DNA from: Eggerthellaceae bacterium UBA5906 | Lineage (GTDB): Bacteria; Actinomycetota; Coriobacteriia; Coriobacteriales; Eggerthellaceae | Assembly: GCA_002431805.1 (NCBI GenBank) | Contig: DJEE01000004.1 | Location: 1 to 23,875, forward strand | Length of the DNA stretch: 23,875 bases | Direction of reading: 5' to 3' | Part shown: positions 15,022-23,339 of the stretch, piece after piece | Position numbering within the stretch: position 1 is the first letter of the stretch | How the letters are laid out: every line of letters starts with the position of its first letter | Made by a program: the position numbers and the translations under genes | Notes under the pieces: model-generated | Seen by the model: only the letters and a program-made list of their open reading frames with translations | The model's database searches: none | What the model was told of the DNA's origin: nothing

Positions 15022-15375
15022 TCACCTCGGGTAGTGCGGGCCGCAAAGCGGCAAGTGTGTCCGAACTAGTATAACCCAACAACGTGTTGGAATAAAATCA
15101 ACACACAAACCCATTTTGGCGAGTTTGAATTACGGCAACGCGCCCGTGCGTTGCAAGGGACGGTGGCAGCTGGTGGCAGCGATTGCCGAAAAGTTCGTGA
15201 ATCGAAACAGCCCGGCATGTTTTGGCTCACGGTGCCTGCGCGTTGCGAAGCGTCACGCCGGGCGGCTCGGCTGGCTGTTTGCAGTCCCTATGAATGGTGG
15301 GGCGGCGAAAATGCGCAAGTTGACATGAGTGCTAGAATATTCAGCTGGTATTGCAGTATTTTGAAGGGACGTGTT
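15022..15375. other. divergent intergenic region between the activase operon and yebC
   Basis: These 354 bases hold the activase promoter and operator (15068-15090), a short tandem repeat GGTGGCAGC at 15162-15170 and 15172-15180, and, nearer yebC, TTGACA (15320-15325) and an extended -10 TGCTAGAAT (15330-15338), which are too close together to be one promoter. An open frame runs into yebC from 15151, but it has no ribosome site and no family similarity, so I treat it as untranslated. No RNA gene could be recognised. Confidence 0.4.
15068..15090 (-). promoter_or_regulatory. predicted promoter and 15-bp operator of the activase-tetR operon
   Basis: Read on the - strand, TATACT (15068-15073) is a good -10 about 45 bases before the activase start. 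Directly upstream, filling the spacer, is the palindrome CCAACA-ACG-TGTTGG (15076-15090 as read on the + strand), perfect in both 6-base arms. TetR repressors bind such palindromes over promoters, and a tetR gene closes this operon. No strong -35 is seen, as is common at regulated promoters. Binding is inference. Confidence 0.5.
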
Positions 15376-16179
15376 ATGTCAGGGCATTCTAAGTGGGCAA
15401 CCACGAAACATCGCAAGGCTGCGCAGGACGCGAAGCGCTCCGCTTTGTTCTCCAAGCTGTCGCGCAACATCACCGTTGCGGCCAAGGAGGGTGGCGACCC
15501 GAACCCCGACAACAATGCGTCGCTGGCCGCCGCTATCGATAAGGCTAAGGGTTATTCTCTGCCGAAGGACAAGATTAAGACCGCTATCGATAAGGCTTTC
15601 GGTTCCGGCAAGGACGCCGCGAACTACGAGACGGTTGTGTACGAGGGTTACGGCCCCTGTGGCGTTGCCATTTATTGCGAGGCGCTGACCGACAACCGCA
15701 ACCGCACCGCAGCTGACGTGCGCGCTGCGTTCACGCACGCGGGCGGCAACCTGGGCACTTCCGGTTCCGTGTCTTACATGTTCGAGCGCAAGGGCCAGAT
15801 CATGGTTCCCAAGGAAATTGAGACGGGTGACAAGAAACACCCCATGGGCCCGAACGGTGCCGCTGCCGATGCGGAAGAGTTCGAGATGGCCGTTATCGAG
15901 GCCGGTGCCGACGATTACGAGGACGCCGACGAGGAATGGATCGTCTACACGCAGCCGTCTGACCTGATGGCCGTGAAGAAGGCCTTGGAAGAGCAGGGCA
16001 TTCAGATCAAGGGTGCCGAGATGACCATGGAGGCCACTACGCCTGCCGAGGTTTCCGTTAACGACGCCAAGAAGGTTATGCGCCTGGTTGACCGTTTGGA
16101 GGAGCTTGAGGACCTGCAGAACGTGTACCACACCATGGACATCACCGAGGAGATTGCTGCCGCGCTGGAAGAGGAATAA
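15376..16179 (+). CDS. yebC: YebC/PmpR family protein
   Basis: 267 residues beginning with the family hallmark MSGHSKWATTKHRKAAQDAKR. Other conserved blocks are NPDNNASLAAAIDKAKGYSLPKD, YEGYGPCGVAIYCEALTDNR (about residues 88-107) and GNLGTSGSVSYMFERKG. Members have been described as DNA-binding regulators and, more recently, as ribosome-associated factors that relieve stalling on proline-rich stretches; sequence does not decide between these. The start has GAAGGGA six bases upstream, and the readable frame further upstream is not family sequence. Single-gene unit closed by a strong terminator. An acidic insert around residues 153-180 is usual for the longer members. Confidence 0.95.
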   Translation: MSGHSKWATTKHRKAAQDAKRSALFSKLSRNITVAAKEGGDPNPDNNASLAAAIDKAKGYSLPKDKIKTAIDKAFGSGKDAANYETVVYEGYGPCGVAIYCEALTDNRNRTAADVRAAFTHAGGNLGTSGSVSYMFERKGQIMVPKEIETGDKKHPMGPNGAAADAEEFEMAVIEAGADDYEDADEEWIVYTQPSDLMAVKKALEEQGIQIKGAEMTMEATTPAEVSVNDAKKVMRLVDRLEELEDLQNVYHTMDITEEIAAALEEE

Positions 16180-16202
16180 GCGCGCTGAACATCCTTTGCG
16201 AG

Positions 16203-16235
16203 AAAACGGCCTCCCATCTGGGAGGCCGTTTTTTT
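16203..16235. terminator. bidirectional terminator between yebC and the Fic-like gene
   Basis: AACGGCCTCCC (16205-16215), loop ATCT, GGGAGGCCGTT (16220-16230), then a T7 tract on the + strand. On the - strand the stem is followed by TTTTC, so it can also end the convergent transcript. Confidence 0.85.
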
Positions 16236-16285
16236 GTTGCGTGTGGCTTGGCTTTGGCGACGGGCTGCTGGCGCTTGAGCGCGGG

Positions 16286-17614
16286 TTATTCCATGCTGGC
16301 TAGCTGTAGCAGCCGCGGACCGGCCGTGTATTCGTAGGTGCGTCCGCTGATGCTCATGCGCAGAAACCCGTGTTGCTCGAGGATGAGCAGGTCTTCACGG
16401 GCTGTCGAGTAGGTGACGTTGTGACGTTCGCGGTGCGTGGCGATGGTCATGACGGCTTCGGGGTTTTTCAGGAAGAGCAGCAGCACGTCTTTTTGACGGA
16501 TGTTGAGGGCGTCCATGGCGTTGATGGCCTTGCGCTGCTTCGCGCGATTCTCGACGAATGCGGCTACGCGCCGTTCAAGTGACGTGATGGCCTGGTCATA
16601 GGCCTCCGTCATCACCTCGTGAAACCAGGTTGCGTCGACGCCGCACTCTCGATAGTAGCGCGCCATGAGCTGCGTTCGCTCTTCGATACCCATATCTGCA
16701 TTCGCGAAAGACCGTTCGATGAGCGATGTGGGAATGAATTCAAGCACGAAGCAGTTTTGCTTGTCGTAGTACAGCGTGCGTAGAATCTGGAAAACGCATG
16801 CATTGAGCATAGGCAGCGGATGGTAGTCGACGAAGAAGCGCCTCATTTCGAAACCGACGAAAATGGGGTGGATGAAGTCGGGCGAAGCGGTTGCGTTGGC
16901 GAAGGCGCAGATGCGGTCTAGCACGTAATCGGGCGTGAAGAGGTTCCAGTTCACCAGCGCGTCGTCGAGGTGACTCGATGGCGTGAACGTCGTTTCGACG
17001 TTGTGTGCAAGCCGCCGGTAGAGATCTTCGATAAGCGGGCGGTCGATGGGGCGGCGTTTGAAGCTGTCCAGATCGATGTAGAGTTGTCGCAAGTTGGCCG
17101 CCACGTGTTCCTCGGGGGTAAGCGGTGGGCGTCCGTGTAGGAAGACTCGTCGCAGGGCGTCGCGATTAAGCATAATGTTGTCGTCCGCGAACACCGATTG
17201 CAGTTCGTCGGCCATAAGCGAAAAGCACAGCGGGAGCCCCTTGAACTTGTTGATGCTCGTTCCCAGATCCGATTCGTTTGCCGTGCGTTGCTGAATGGAG
17301 CGGATTCTGTCCTCCATGGATTTCGGCGTGTAGTACCACATGGACTCCTGGGCATCTTTGCTAAACCATGCCGGATGATTCAGCGTGGTGCCTGAGCCTT
17401 TCAGCAGGCTGCGCGTGATGGCCCATACGTCGTCGGCGGTAGTGTCAGGCGGCATGGGCATGGTATTGAATTCGCTTCGGGAAACGAAGCGGTCGTTAAG
17501 CTGCTTCCAAATAGCGGCGAATTCCGGCGAGGAAACCAGTTGCAGCGTTGCCTGCCCGTTGTCTTGTCGTGCGAGCGTTCGGTTGCACGGCTCTTCTTGC
17601 ATTTCCGTTTGCAA
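16286..17614 (-). CDS. degenerate Fic-domain protein with C-terminal winged helix
   Basis: 442 residues, no firm family name. Residues 120-300 follow the layout of Fic AMP-transferases: a segment like the inhibitory helix (SVFADDN at 140-146, compare S/T-x3-E-G/N), then DALRRVFLHG and EEHVAANLRQLY, then FIHPIFVGFEMRRFFVDYHP leading to HPLPMLN (265-271) in the place of HPFxDGNGR. Only His, Pro and Asn of that loop survive; the acidic residue, the glycines and the arginine are lost, so AMPylation is unlikely. Residues 372-432 form a winged helix (RQKDVLLLFLKNP, TYSTAREDLLILEQHG, TYEYTAGPR). It lies divergent from the molybdoenzyme operon and could regulate it (inference). The TTG at 17614 has a G-rich site upstream; ATG at 17602 is the alternative. 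Confidence 0.65.
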   Translation of the reverse strand: MQTEMQEEPCNRTLARQDNGQATLQLVSSPEFAAIWKQLNDRFVSRSEFNTMPMPPDTTADDVWAITRSLLKGSGTTLNHPAWFSKDAQESMWYYTPKSMEDRIRSIQQRTANESDLGTSINKFKGLPLCFSLMADELQSVFADDNIMLNRDALRRVFLHGRPPLTPEEHVAANLRQLYIDLDSFKRRPIDRPLIEDLYRRLAHNVETTFTPSSHLDDALVNWNLFTPDYVLDRICAFANATASPDFIHPIFVGFEMRRFFVDYHPLPMLNACVFQILRTLYYDKQNCFVLEFIPTSLIERSFANADMGIEERTQLMARYYRECGVDATWFHEVMTEAYDQAITSLERRVAAFVENRAKQRKAINAMDALNIRQKDVLLLFLKNPEAVMTIATHRERHNVTYSTAREDLLILEQHGFLRMSISGRTYEYTAGPRLLQLASME

Positions 17615-17843
17615 TACAAACCCCCTATCCCCCTACAGCATGCTCATATCCTAGCCGAGCTCAGCGCGTTGATTCGCTGTTCTGCGGCAACTGTCGAAAA
17701 TCGATACTTGGCGACTGAACCGTTTTCGCCCCTTTTTCAGGCGTTATATTCCGATTTCGTTGAGATGGTGCAAGGAAATTGATAGATAAGCGCCGCACAC
17801 CGCCGCATCGTTGGCGTGCGGGGCATGAGGAGAAAGGGGGCGC

Positions 17844-18455
17844 GTGTTGTCTGCAGAAAGCATAGAGGATCACGTGTATTGCCAGCCCTTGCATCGCGAG
17901 CTTCTGCTGGAGATTTTGGCGTACTGCACGCAGCGTAGGCGATTGGAAGACGTAGAGGGAAGGGTGATGGCCAGCCCGTTTTACCCGCAGGCCACGCGCA
18001 GCCCGTTTTCTTTGATTGCCGAGCTGGAACAACAGGGGGCGCTTGAGCGCTTCGAGGTTGACGCCGAGGGTTGCGAGGTGACCGCCGCACGCAAAGCCGG
18101 TCTGTCCGAGGACGAGATCGATGACCTGGTTGCGGATTACGAGTTCGCGGTAACGCCTGATGGCGCGTGCGTGGCGAAGGAATGCGCTGCGAGCGCGCGC
18201 ATTGAGCGCGTGTGCGATACCGAGGATGTGCGATGCGCCGCAGTGGCGCTGCTTGGGTTTCTTCGGCAGCCGAGAAGCGCGGCGCAGCTGGACGCGTTTT
18301 GCCGTAAGGATCCCTATCTGAATTCGCTAGCGAAAGAAGGCCTGCTTGCTTCGCAGCTGCATGACGAGTTGGAAAAAGCCGGCGCAGTGGTGTGGAGCGG
18401 CGGGTGGACGCTAACGGATGCGGGAAAGCAATGGTTGGAAGGAAAGGAAGCGTAG
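17844..18455 (+). CDS. unknown protein leading the molybdoenzyme operon
   Basis: 203 residues; I do not recognise the family. It is soluble, with no signal peptide or membrane segment, acidic, and mixed helical. Two halves each end in a stretch that could be a small winged-helix-like unit: SPFSLIAELEQQGALERFEV (residues about 53-72) and LLASQLHDELEKAGAVVWSGGWTLTDAGKQWL near the C-terminus (from about 167). The start is GTG after AAAGGGGG, with TTG at 17847 also possible. The stop lies four bases before the catalytic-subunit ATG, so co-translation is likely. Position suggests a regulator, chaperone or assembly factor for the enzyme downstream; this is inference from context only. Confidence 0.8.
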   Translation: MLSAESIEDHVYCQPLHRELLLEILAYCTQRRRLEDVEGRVMASPFYPQATRSPFSLIAELEQQGALERFEVDAEGCEVTAARKAGLSEDEIDDLVADYEFAVTPDGACVAKECAASARIERVCDTEDVRCAAVALLGFLRQPRSAAQLDAFCRKDPYLNSLAKEGLLASQLHDELEKAGAVVWSGGWTLTDAGKQWLEGKEA

Positions 18456-18459
18456 CAGC

Positions 18460-21400
18460 ATGAGTCAATTGATGACGCGACGCAACTTTGTCAAGGCGGC
18501 GGTCGCAGCCGGTGCTTTGACGGCGGTTTCCGCTGCGCCCGAGCAGGCTTTCGAAAAGAAAAGCCAGGCCTGGGCGGCGGCACCGACGGAGCGAAAGATG
18601 TTCGTGTCCACGTGCCACGGGTGCATTCAAGCCTGCCCGTGCCGCGTGTATACCGAAGACGGCGTGGTGACGAAGATCGAGGGTCACCCCATGGCCCCGG
18701 TGTCGCAGGGCAGCCTGTGCCTGAAGGGTCTGAACCAGATCCACGCGCTGTATAGCCCGCGACGCGTGCTGTACCCGTTGAAGCGCACGGGCGCGCGCGG
18801 TGCTGAAAACGCCGCATGGGAGCGCATCAGCTGGGATGAGGCGCTTGAGCTTGCCGGCACGAAAATCGCAGAGGCCATTGAGAAGTACGGCACGTATGCG
18901 TTCTTCACGTCTACGGGCGGAGGTGGTAACTTCGCCGGTCCGCAGGCGGCCACGCTGAATCTGGCGCTGGGCAGCCCGAACGTGTTCGAGCCCGGCTGCG
19001 CCCAGTGCTACTTGCCGCGTTGGACCGTCGCGAACCTGATGTACGGCGGGGCCGACCAGTCCATGGCCGATAGCTCCGTGCTGGAGCCGTTCAAGGGTCT
19101 TTCGCCATATGAGCAGGCAAAAGGCGTGCAAAACGACACGGAGATGCTTGTGCTGTGGGGCGCTCAGCCCTCTATCAGTCAGACGGCGCAGTCTGGCCGT
19201 GGCATGGCAGAGCTGCGTGCGCGTGGCTGCAAGACGGTAGTGGTCGACCCGAACATGTCGCCCGATGCCGTAAAGGCGACGGTGTGGCTGCGCGTGCGTC
19301 CCGGCACCGACACGGCACTGGTGCTGTCGTGGTACCGCTACATCATCGAGAACAAGCTTTACGACGAGCAGTTCTCGCAGTTCTTCACGAACTTGCCGTT
19401 TGTGATCAACCCCGACACGAACTTGCCGTACAAGGCCACCGACGTGTTTCCCGATTTTGAGCAAACCACGCCTGACGACACGCCGGCGTATGTGTGCTAC
19501 GACCGCAAAACGGCCTCGTTGCAGCCGCTTGAGTTCGGCGCCATCGAGGATTTGGCCGAGAAGATCGACCCCGAGCTGTTCTGGGAGGGCGATGTGAACG
19601 GCGTGCAGGCGTTCACCGCCGGCCAGCTGTACAAGAAGACCGCCGAGCCGTTCACGCTGGAGCATGCTGAACAGCTGACGTGGGTGCCCGCCGAGCAGAA
19701 CGAGCAAGCCATCCTTTTGTACGCGCAGGCAAAGGCCGCCGGCATCGTGCACGGTGTCGCCTCGGACATGCAGCAGGTGTCCTCGCAGATGCCTTTGGGC
19801 CTGCTTGGCCTGGACATGATGATGGGTTACGTGAACAAGCCGGGCTGCACGCTGACGCAAAACGGCGGCGGCAAATACGACGCGCCGGTGGGCGCGCCCA
19901 TTGAGCGCCCCACGATGTACGTGAACAATTTCTACGGCTGGATGGGCCGCGCCATGGGCATCGGCTACGTTATCGGCATGACCGACGAGCAGAACGCGGC
20001 ACGCATCGCCGCGCTGCCGAAGCTGCCGGCGGGCGTCGCAGATTTCCCCGGGTCGCAGGGCACGCTGTATATGTTGAACCAAATGCTGCTGGATCGCATT
20101 GGCATGAAGAACCACAAGGGTCTGTATTCTTGGGGCTACGCGCACATCCCATCTATGTTGGAGGCCATCAAGACGGGCAAGCCGTACAAGCCGCGCGTGT
20201 GCTTCGACAATTCGGGCAACAAGCTGGCCATGCTGGGCAACTCCGCGTCGTGGTACGAAGCGTACAAGGAGCTCGACTTTATCGTGGCGGCCCACCCTAT
20301 GCTCACCTCGTTCCATATGGAGTTCGCCGACCTGGTGCTTCCTTTGGGCGAATGGCTCGAGCACGCCGACATCGGCGGCACGGCCATGACGTCGCTGGTT
20401 CAGACGAACTACACGTTCGGCCACTTCCCCGTGGTGCATCTAGGCGAGACGGTGTCGTGCGCTGTGGCGCCGCAGAAGGTGTGCAACGCCGTGTCCGAGC
20501 GGCTGAACGAGTATATGGCGCAGGGCAACGACGTGGTGCTGGGCGCGGTGGGCGCGAACGTGGGCCCGTCGGGTAGCGACGTGACCGTTTCCGTGACCAC
20601 CGAGGACACCGATCGCGAGGCGCAGACCTCCCCGAACGCTTCCTACCTGCACGAATGCGACACGTCGCAGTTCACCATGAAGTTCCCGCTGTGCACGGGC
20701 GTGCAGATGGGCTTGGAGGAGGACTCCACCGAGCGCCAGGCCATCGCCGACTGGTATCTGCAGCAAACCGGTGAAGAGGGTCCGCTGACCTTCGATGAGC
20801 TCTACGACAACTTCCAGGAGTGGAGCGACAAGATGGACGCCGCCGTTGCCGACAACAAGGGCTGGTGCGCCATCGATCCGAACGTGTTCTGGGTGTACAA
20901 CCAGCATCTGGAGACGGCGACCGACGGGCTGCCGCAGGGCTTTGCCACCGAGTCGCGCAAGTGCGAGGTGTACTGCACGGCCATGATCAAGCTGGCGCAA
21001 AGCGGCTGGCCGTACTGCTATCCGCGGGCGCAGGAGCCGGTGGATCCGAGCATCGGCGAGGAGATCAAGGCTGTCAATCCCGAGTATCGCTTCGTGGGCA
21101 CGTACTCGCCGATTTGCCAGTACGTTGAGCCGGCCGAAACGGTCAACCCTGATGCGCCGGGCTACGACGAGGACTATCCGTTGGTGCTGACCAGCGGCCG
21201 CGTCCCCTACTTCCACCACGGGACTATGCGCCAGTCTCCGTACGCGCGCGAGCTGTTCCCCACCTCCGAGGTGCGCATGAACAGCCGCACCGCGCAGAAG
21301 TACGGCATCGAGCACATGGACTGGGTCGAGATTACCTCGCGTCGTGGATCCACCCACGCGCGTGCCTATATCAACGACGGTATGGCCGATAACGTGCTGT

Positions 21401-21732
21401 GGATGGAGCGCTTCTGGAACCCCGAGTGCTTCGACAAGACGCAGAAAAAGGTGACGGGCGGCTGGCGCGAGTGCAGCGTGAACGTGCTGACGAAGAACAC
21501 GGCGCCGTTCAACGAGGTGTTCGGGTCCTACACCAATCGCGGTTTCACGGTGAACATCAAGAAGTCCACCAAGCCTGACGGGGTGTGGGTTGAGCCGAAG
21601 GAATTCGCGCCGTTCATGCCTACCAACGCCAACGCGTACGTGCCCGAGGCGGGCGTGGTGCGCGAAGCGGGGCAGACCGATCCGGTTGCGTTCGACGATT
21701 GGGACCGCACGGCGACGAGTGCGGCAAATTAA
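18460..21732 (+). CDS. Tat-exported molybdopterin oxidoreductase catalytic subunit (DMSO reductase superfamily)
   Basis: 1,090 residues. A twin-arginine signal TRRNFVK then a hydrophobic stretch (6-25) sends it across the membrane. A [4Fe-4S] site is formed by C52-x2-C55-x3-C59-x27-C87. The bis-MGD enzyme core follows, and the C-terminal dinucleotide-binding domain starts near VLTSGRVPYFHHGTMRQSP. In the Mo-ligand region the sequence is NVFEPGCAQCYLP (174-186): C180 aligns with the ligand serine in DmsA's YSSAQ, so Mo is probably bound by Cys, and DMSO reduction should not be assumed. The motif NLPFVINPDTNLPYKATDVF resembles the branch with catechol dehydroxylases and acetylene hydratase. The substrate is unknown. 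The start at 18460 has AAGGAAG nearby. Electrons come through the two subunits encoded next. Confidence 0.92.
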   Translation: MSQLMTRRNFVKAAVAAGALTAVSAAPEQAFEKKSQAWAAAPTERKMFVSTCHGCIQACPCRVYTEDGVVTKIEGHPMAPVSQGSLCLKGLNQIHALYSPRRVLYPLKRTGARGAENAAWERISWDEALELAGTKIAEAIEKYGTYAFFTSTGGGGNFAGPQAATLNLALGSPNVFEPGCAQCYLPRWTVANLMYGGADQSMADSSVLEPFKGLSPYEQAKGVQNDTEMLVLWGAQPSISQTAQSGRGMAELRARGCKTVVVDPNMSPDAVKATVWLRVRPGTDTALVLSWYRYIIENKLYDEQFSQFFTNLPFVINPDTNLPYKATDVFPDFEQTTPDDTPAYVCYDRKTASLQPLEFGAIEDLAEKIDPELFWEGDVNGVQAFTAGQLYKKTAEPFTLEHAEQLTWVPAEQNEQAILLYAQAKAAGIVHGVASDMQQVSSQMPLGLLGLDMMMGYVNKPGCTLTQNGGGKYDAPVGAPIERPTMYVNNFYGWMGRAMGIGYVIGMTDEQNAARIAALPKLPAGVADFPGSQGTLYMLNQMLLDRIGMKNHKGLYSWGYAHIPSMLEAIKTGKPYKPRVCFDNSGNKLAMLGNSASWYEAYKELDFIVAAHPMLTSFHMEFADLVLPLGEWLEHADIGGTAMTSLVQTNYTFGHFPVVHLGETVSCAVAPQKVCNAVSERLNEYMAQGNDVVLGAVGANVGPSGSDVTVSVTTEDTDREAQTSPNASYLHECDTSQFTMKFPLCTGVQMGLEEDSTERQAIADWYLQQTGEEGPLTFDELYDNFQEWSDKMDAAVADNKGWCAIDPNVFWVYNQHLETATDGLPQGFATESRKCEVYCTAMIKLAQSGWPYCYPRAQEPVDPSIGEEIKAVNPEYRFVGTYSPICQYVEPAETVNPDAPGYDEDYPLVLTSGRVPYFHHGTMRQSPYARELFPTSEVRMNSRTAQKYGIEHMDWVEITSRRGSTHARAYINDGMADNVLWMERFWNPECFDKTQKKVTGGWRECSVNVLTKNTAPFNEVFGSYTNRGFTVNIKKSTKPDGVWVEPKEFAPFMPTNANAYVPEAGVVREAGQTDPVAFDDWDRTATSAAN

Positions 21733-21753
21733 CGCGGGGAAGTGATGTGAGCG

Positions 21754-22395
21754 ATGAGCAGAAGATGTTTAGTGGTCGATCTTGACCGCTGCTCGGGTTG
21801 CGATAGCTGCTGTGTGGCGTGCAAGTTCGAGAATAAGGTTGAACTGGGGACGTACTGGAACCGCGTGTTCGCGGTGGGCCCGACGGGCGAGTACCCGAAT
21901 GCGGAGATGTACTGGCTGCCTATGCAATGCCAGCAGTGCCAGAACGCGCCCTGCGCGCAGGTGTGCCCGACAGGGGCGACCTACCGCGACCCGAAAAACG
22001 GCGTGGTGCTGATTGACAAGGGAAAATGCATCGGTTGCCGCTACTGCATGTATGCGTGCCCGTTCGATGTGCGCTCGTTTAACGAGGAGCAGGGCGTGGT
22101 GGAGAAGTGCACGCTGTGCAACCACCTGACGGCGGAAAGCGACGGCAACGAAAACCCTGATGACACAATGGATCCGCAGCATGCGGTGCCGCCGTGCGTG
22201 CACAACTGCCCGGCGAAGGCGCGCTATTTCGGTGACCTGGACGATCCGAACAGCGCTGCCGCGAAGGCTGTAGCCGCAGCTGGCGGCGAAGATTCCCCGC
22301 GCGTGCATTCCCTGGGCGATCCGGGCAACGCCAAGCCTTCGGCGCTGTACATCCTGTCGCCTGAGATCGCTTCCTGGAAGGAGTTGAGCCGATGA
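21754..22395 (+). CDS. four-cluster ferredoxin-like electron-transfer subunit (DmsB-like)
   Basis: 213 residues with sixteen cysteines in four groups: C13/C16/C19/C23, C59/C62/C67/C71, C92/C95/C98/C102 and C119/C122/C148/C152. These bind four [4Fe-4S] clusters that pass electrons between the membrane anchor and the molybdenum subunit. An additional C20 is present. It has no signal of its own and would be exported bound to the Tat-bearing catalytic subunit. The ATG at 21754 is fixed by an in-frame stop just upstream; the ribosome site (GGGGAAG) is distant and weak, so translation may be coupled to the catalytic gene. The stop overlaps the next gene by four bases. Confidence 0.95.
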   Translation: MSRRCLVVDLDRCSGCDSCCVACKFENKVELGTYWNRVFAVGPTGEYPNAEMYWLPMQCQQCQNAPCAQVCPTGATYRDPKNGVVLIDKGKCIGCRYCMYACPFDVRSFNEEQGVVEKCTLCNHLTAESDGNENPDDTMDPQHAVPPCVHNCPAKARYFGDLDDPNSAAAKAVAAAGGEDSPRVHSLGDPGNAKPSALYILSPEIASWKELSR

Positions 22396-23216
22396 GCATT
22401 CAATGGCCTTTGGTCCTGTTAGGCCTGTTCGCCGGAACAGGCGGATCGCTTTTGGCGTTTGCGGGCGTGGCGGAATTTAGCGGCGCGCAGGCAAAGACGC
22501 GCAAGGTCGCCGCTTTGGTTGGCGTGGTGCTGCTGGTCGTCGGCGGCTTGTGCTCGGTGTTTCATCTGGGGCATCCGCTGAACTTTATGGCAGCCGTTGC
22601 GCACTTGGGTTCGCTGTCGGGCATTTCCGTCGAGCTGATTTTCCTGGGACTTATGGTGGTGTGCGGCATCGTGTACTGGATTGCGCTACGCCGTGAGCAG
22701 ACGAAGCTGGCGAAGGCGTTCGGCGTGATCGACGTCGTGCTGGCTGTGCTTTTGGGGTTTGCGTTGGGCCATGGCTACATGATTGAAGCCCGCGCGAACT
22801 GGAACACCTGGTTCATCCCGCTGTCGTTTTTGTTCTCGGGTTTGTTGGCCGGCGGCGCGCTGTACCAACTGCTTGCGAGCGTGATGGGCGACGGCGAGGT
22901 GGGGAAGGTTCCCCAAATTACGGCGGCGTGCGCGGCGCTGACGCTGCTGGCGTTTGTCGGATACGGCGTTCATGTGGGATTTGGCGAGTCCGATGTGACG
23001 ACTTGGTGGTGCGTGGCGCTTGCGGCGGGCGCGATTGCGCCGCTGGTTTTGTCTCTGCTTGCCGTCAAGCGTTCGTCGAAGACGTTGCTGATTGCGCTGC
23101 TTGTTTGCGCTGCGGTCGGCGCGGTTTCCATCCGTGCGACCATGTTCGTCGCCGGTAGCGGGTTTATCTCGGCGTTCGGCGTTGCGGTGCAGATGCGCGC
23201 GTTGATGCCCTTGTAA
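22392..23216 (+). CDS. membrane anchor subunit, DmsC-like quinol oxidoreductase
   Basis: 274 residues, very hydrophobic, with about eight membrane segments. It resembles DmsC-type anchors: LLAFAGVAEFSGAQAKTRK, then SVFHLGHPLNFMAAVAHLGSL and LSGISVELIFLGL are in the places where DmsC carries its quinol-site and helix-turn residues. It would take electrons from menaquinol and hand them to the four-cluster subunit. The ATGA overlap with the preceding gene implies tight coupling. With the catalytic and ferredoxin subunits it forms a complete A-B-C respiratory reductase. Confidence 0.9.
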   Translation: MSIQWPLVLLGLFAGTGGSLLAFAGVAEFSGAQAKTRKVAALVGVVLLVVGGLCSVFHLGHPLNFMAAVAHLGSLSGISVELIFLGLMVVCGIVYWIALRREQTKLAKAFGVIDVVLAVLLGFALGHGYMIEARANWNTWFIPLSFLFSGLLAGGALYQLLASVMGDGEVGKVPQITAACAALTLLAFVGYGVHVGFGESDVTTWWCVALAAGAIAPLVLSLLAVKRSSKTLLIALLVCAAVGAVSIRATMFVAGSGFISAFGVAVQMRALMPL

Positions 23217-23231
23217 TTAGCCCCTCCCTTT

Positions 23232-23263
23232 GCGCCTGCACGTCGGTTTCGGCGTGCAGGCGC
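23232..23263 (+). terminator. GC-rich hairpin between anchor gene and chaperone gene
   Basis: GCGCCTGCACG (23232-23242) pairs perfectly over 11 bp with CGTGCAGGCGC (23253-23263). The sequence after it (TGTGTTG) is a poor U tract, so it is a weak terminator or an mRNA-processing or stability hairpin that would lower chaperone output relative to the structural subunits. Confidence 0.5.
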
Positions 23264-23339
23264 TGTGTTGTACATTGGTTTGGCTGCTTTGCGCGGCGGG
23301 TTGCCGGCGCAGCCAGTTGTTTATCAAGGATGATGTGGT

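Noticed and set aside
15320..15338. TTGACA with TAGAAT as a yebC promoter
   Set aside because: The two hexamers are only seven bases apart and cannot be one sigma-70 promoter; either could belong to a weaker one.
15151..15375. Upstream in-frame extension of yebC of 75 codons
   Set aside because: YebC proteins begin at MSGHSKW, and a good ribosome site precedes that ATG; the extension has no site and no similarity.
17737..20439. A 900-codon open frame on the - strand opposite the molybdoenzyme genes
   Set aside because: It is antisense to two clear genes in GC-rich DNA, its product is an Arg/His/Ala/Val-rich composition typical of reverse-frame shadows, and no family motif is seen.
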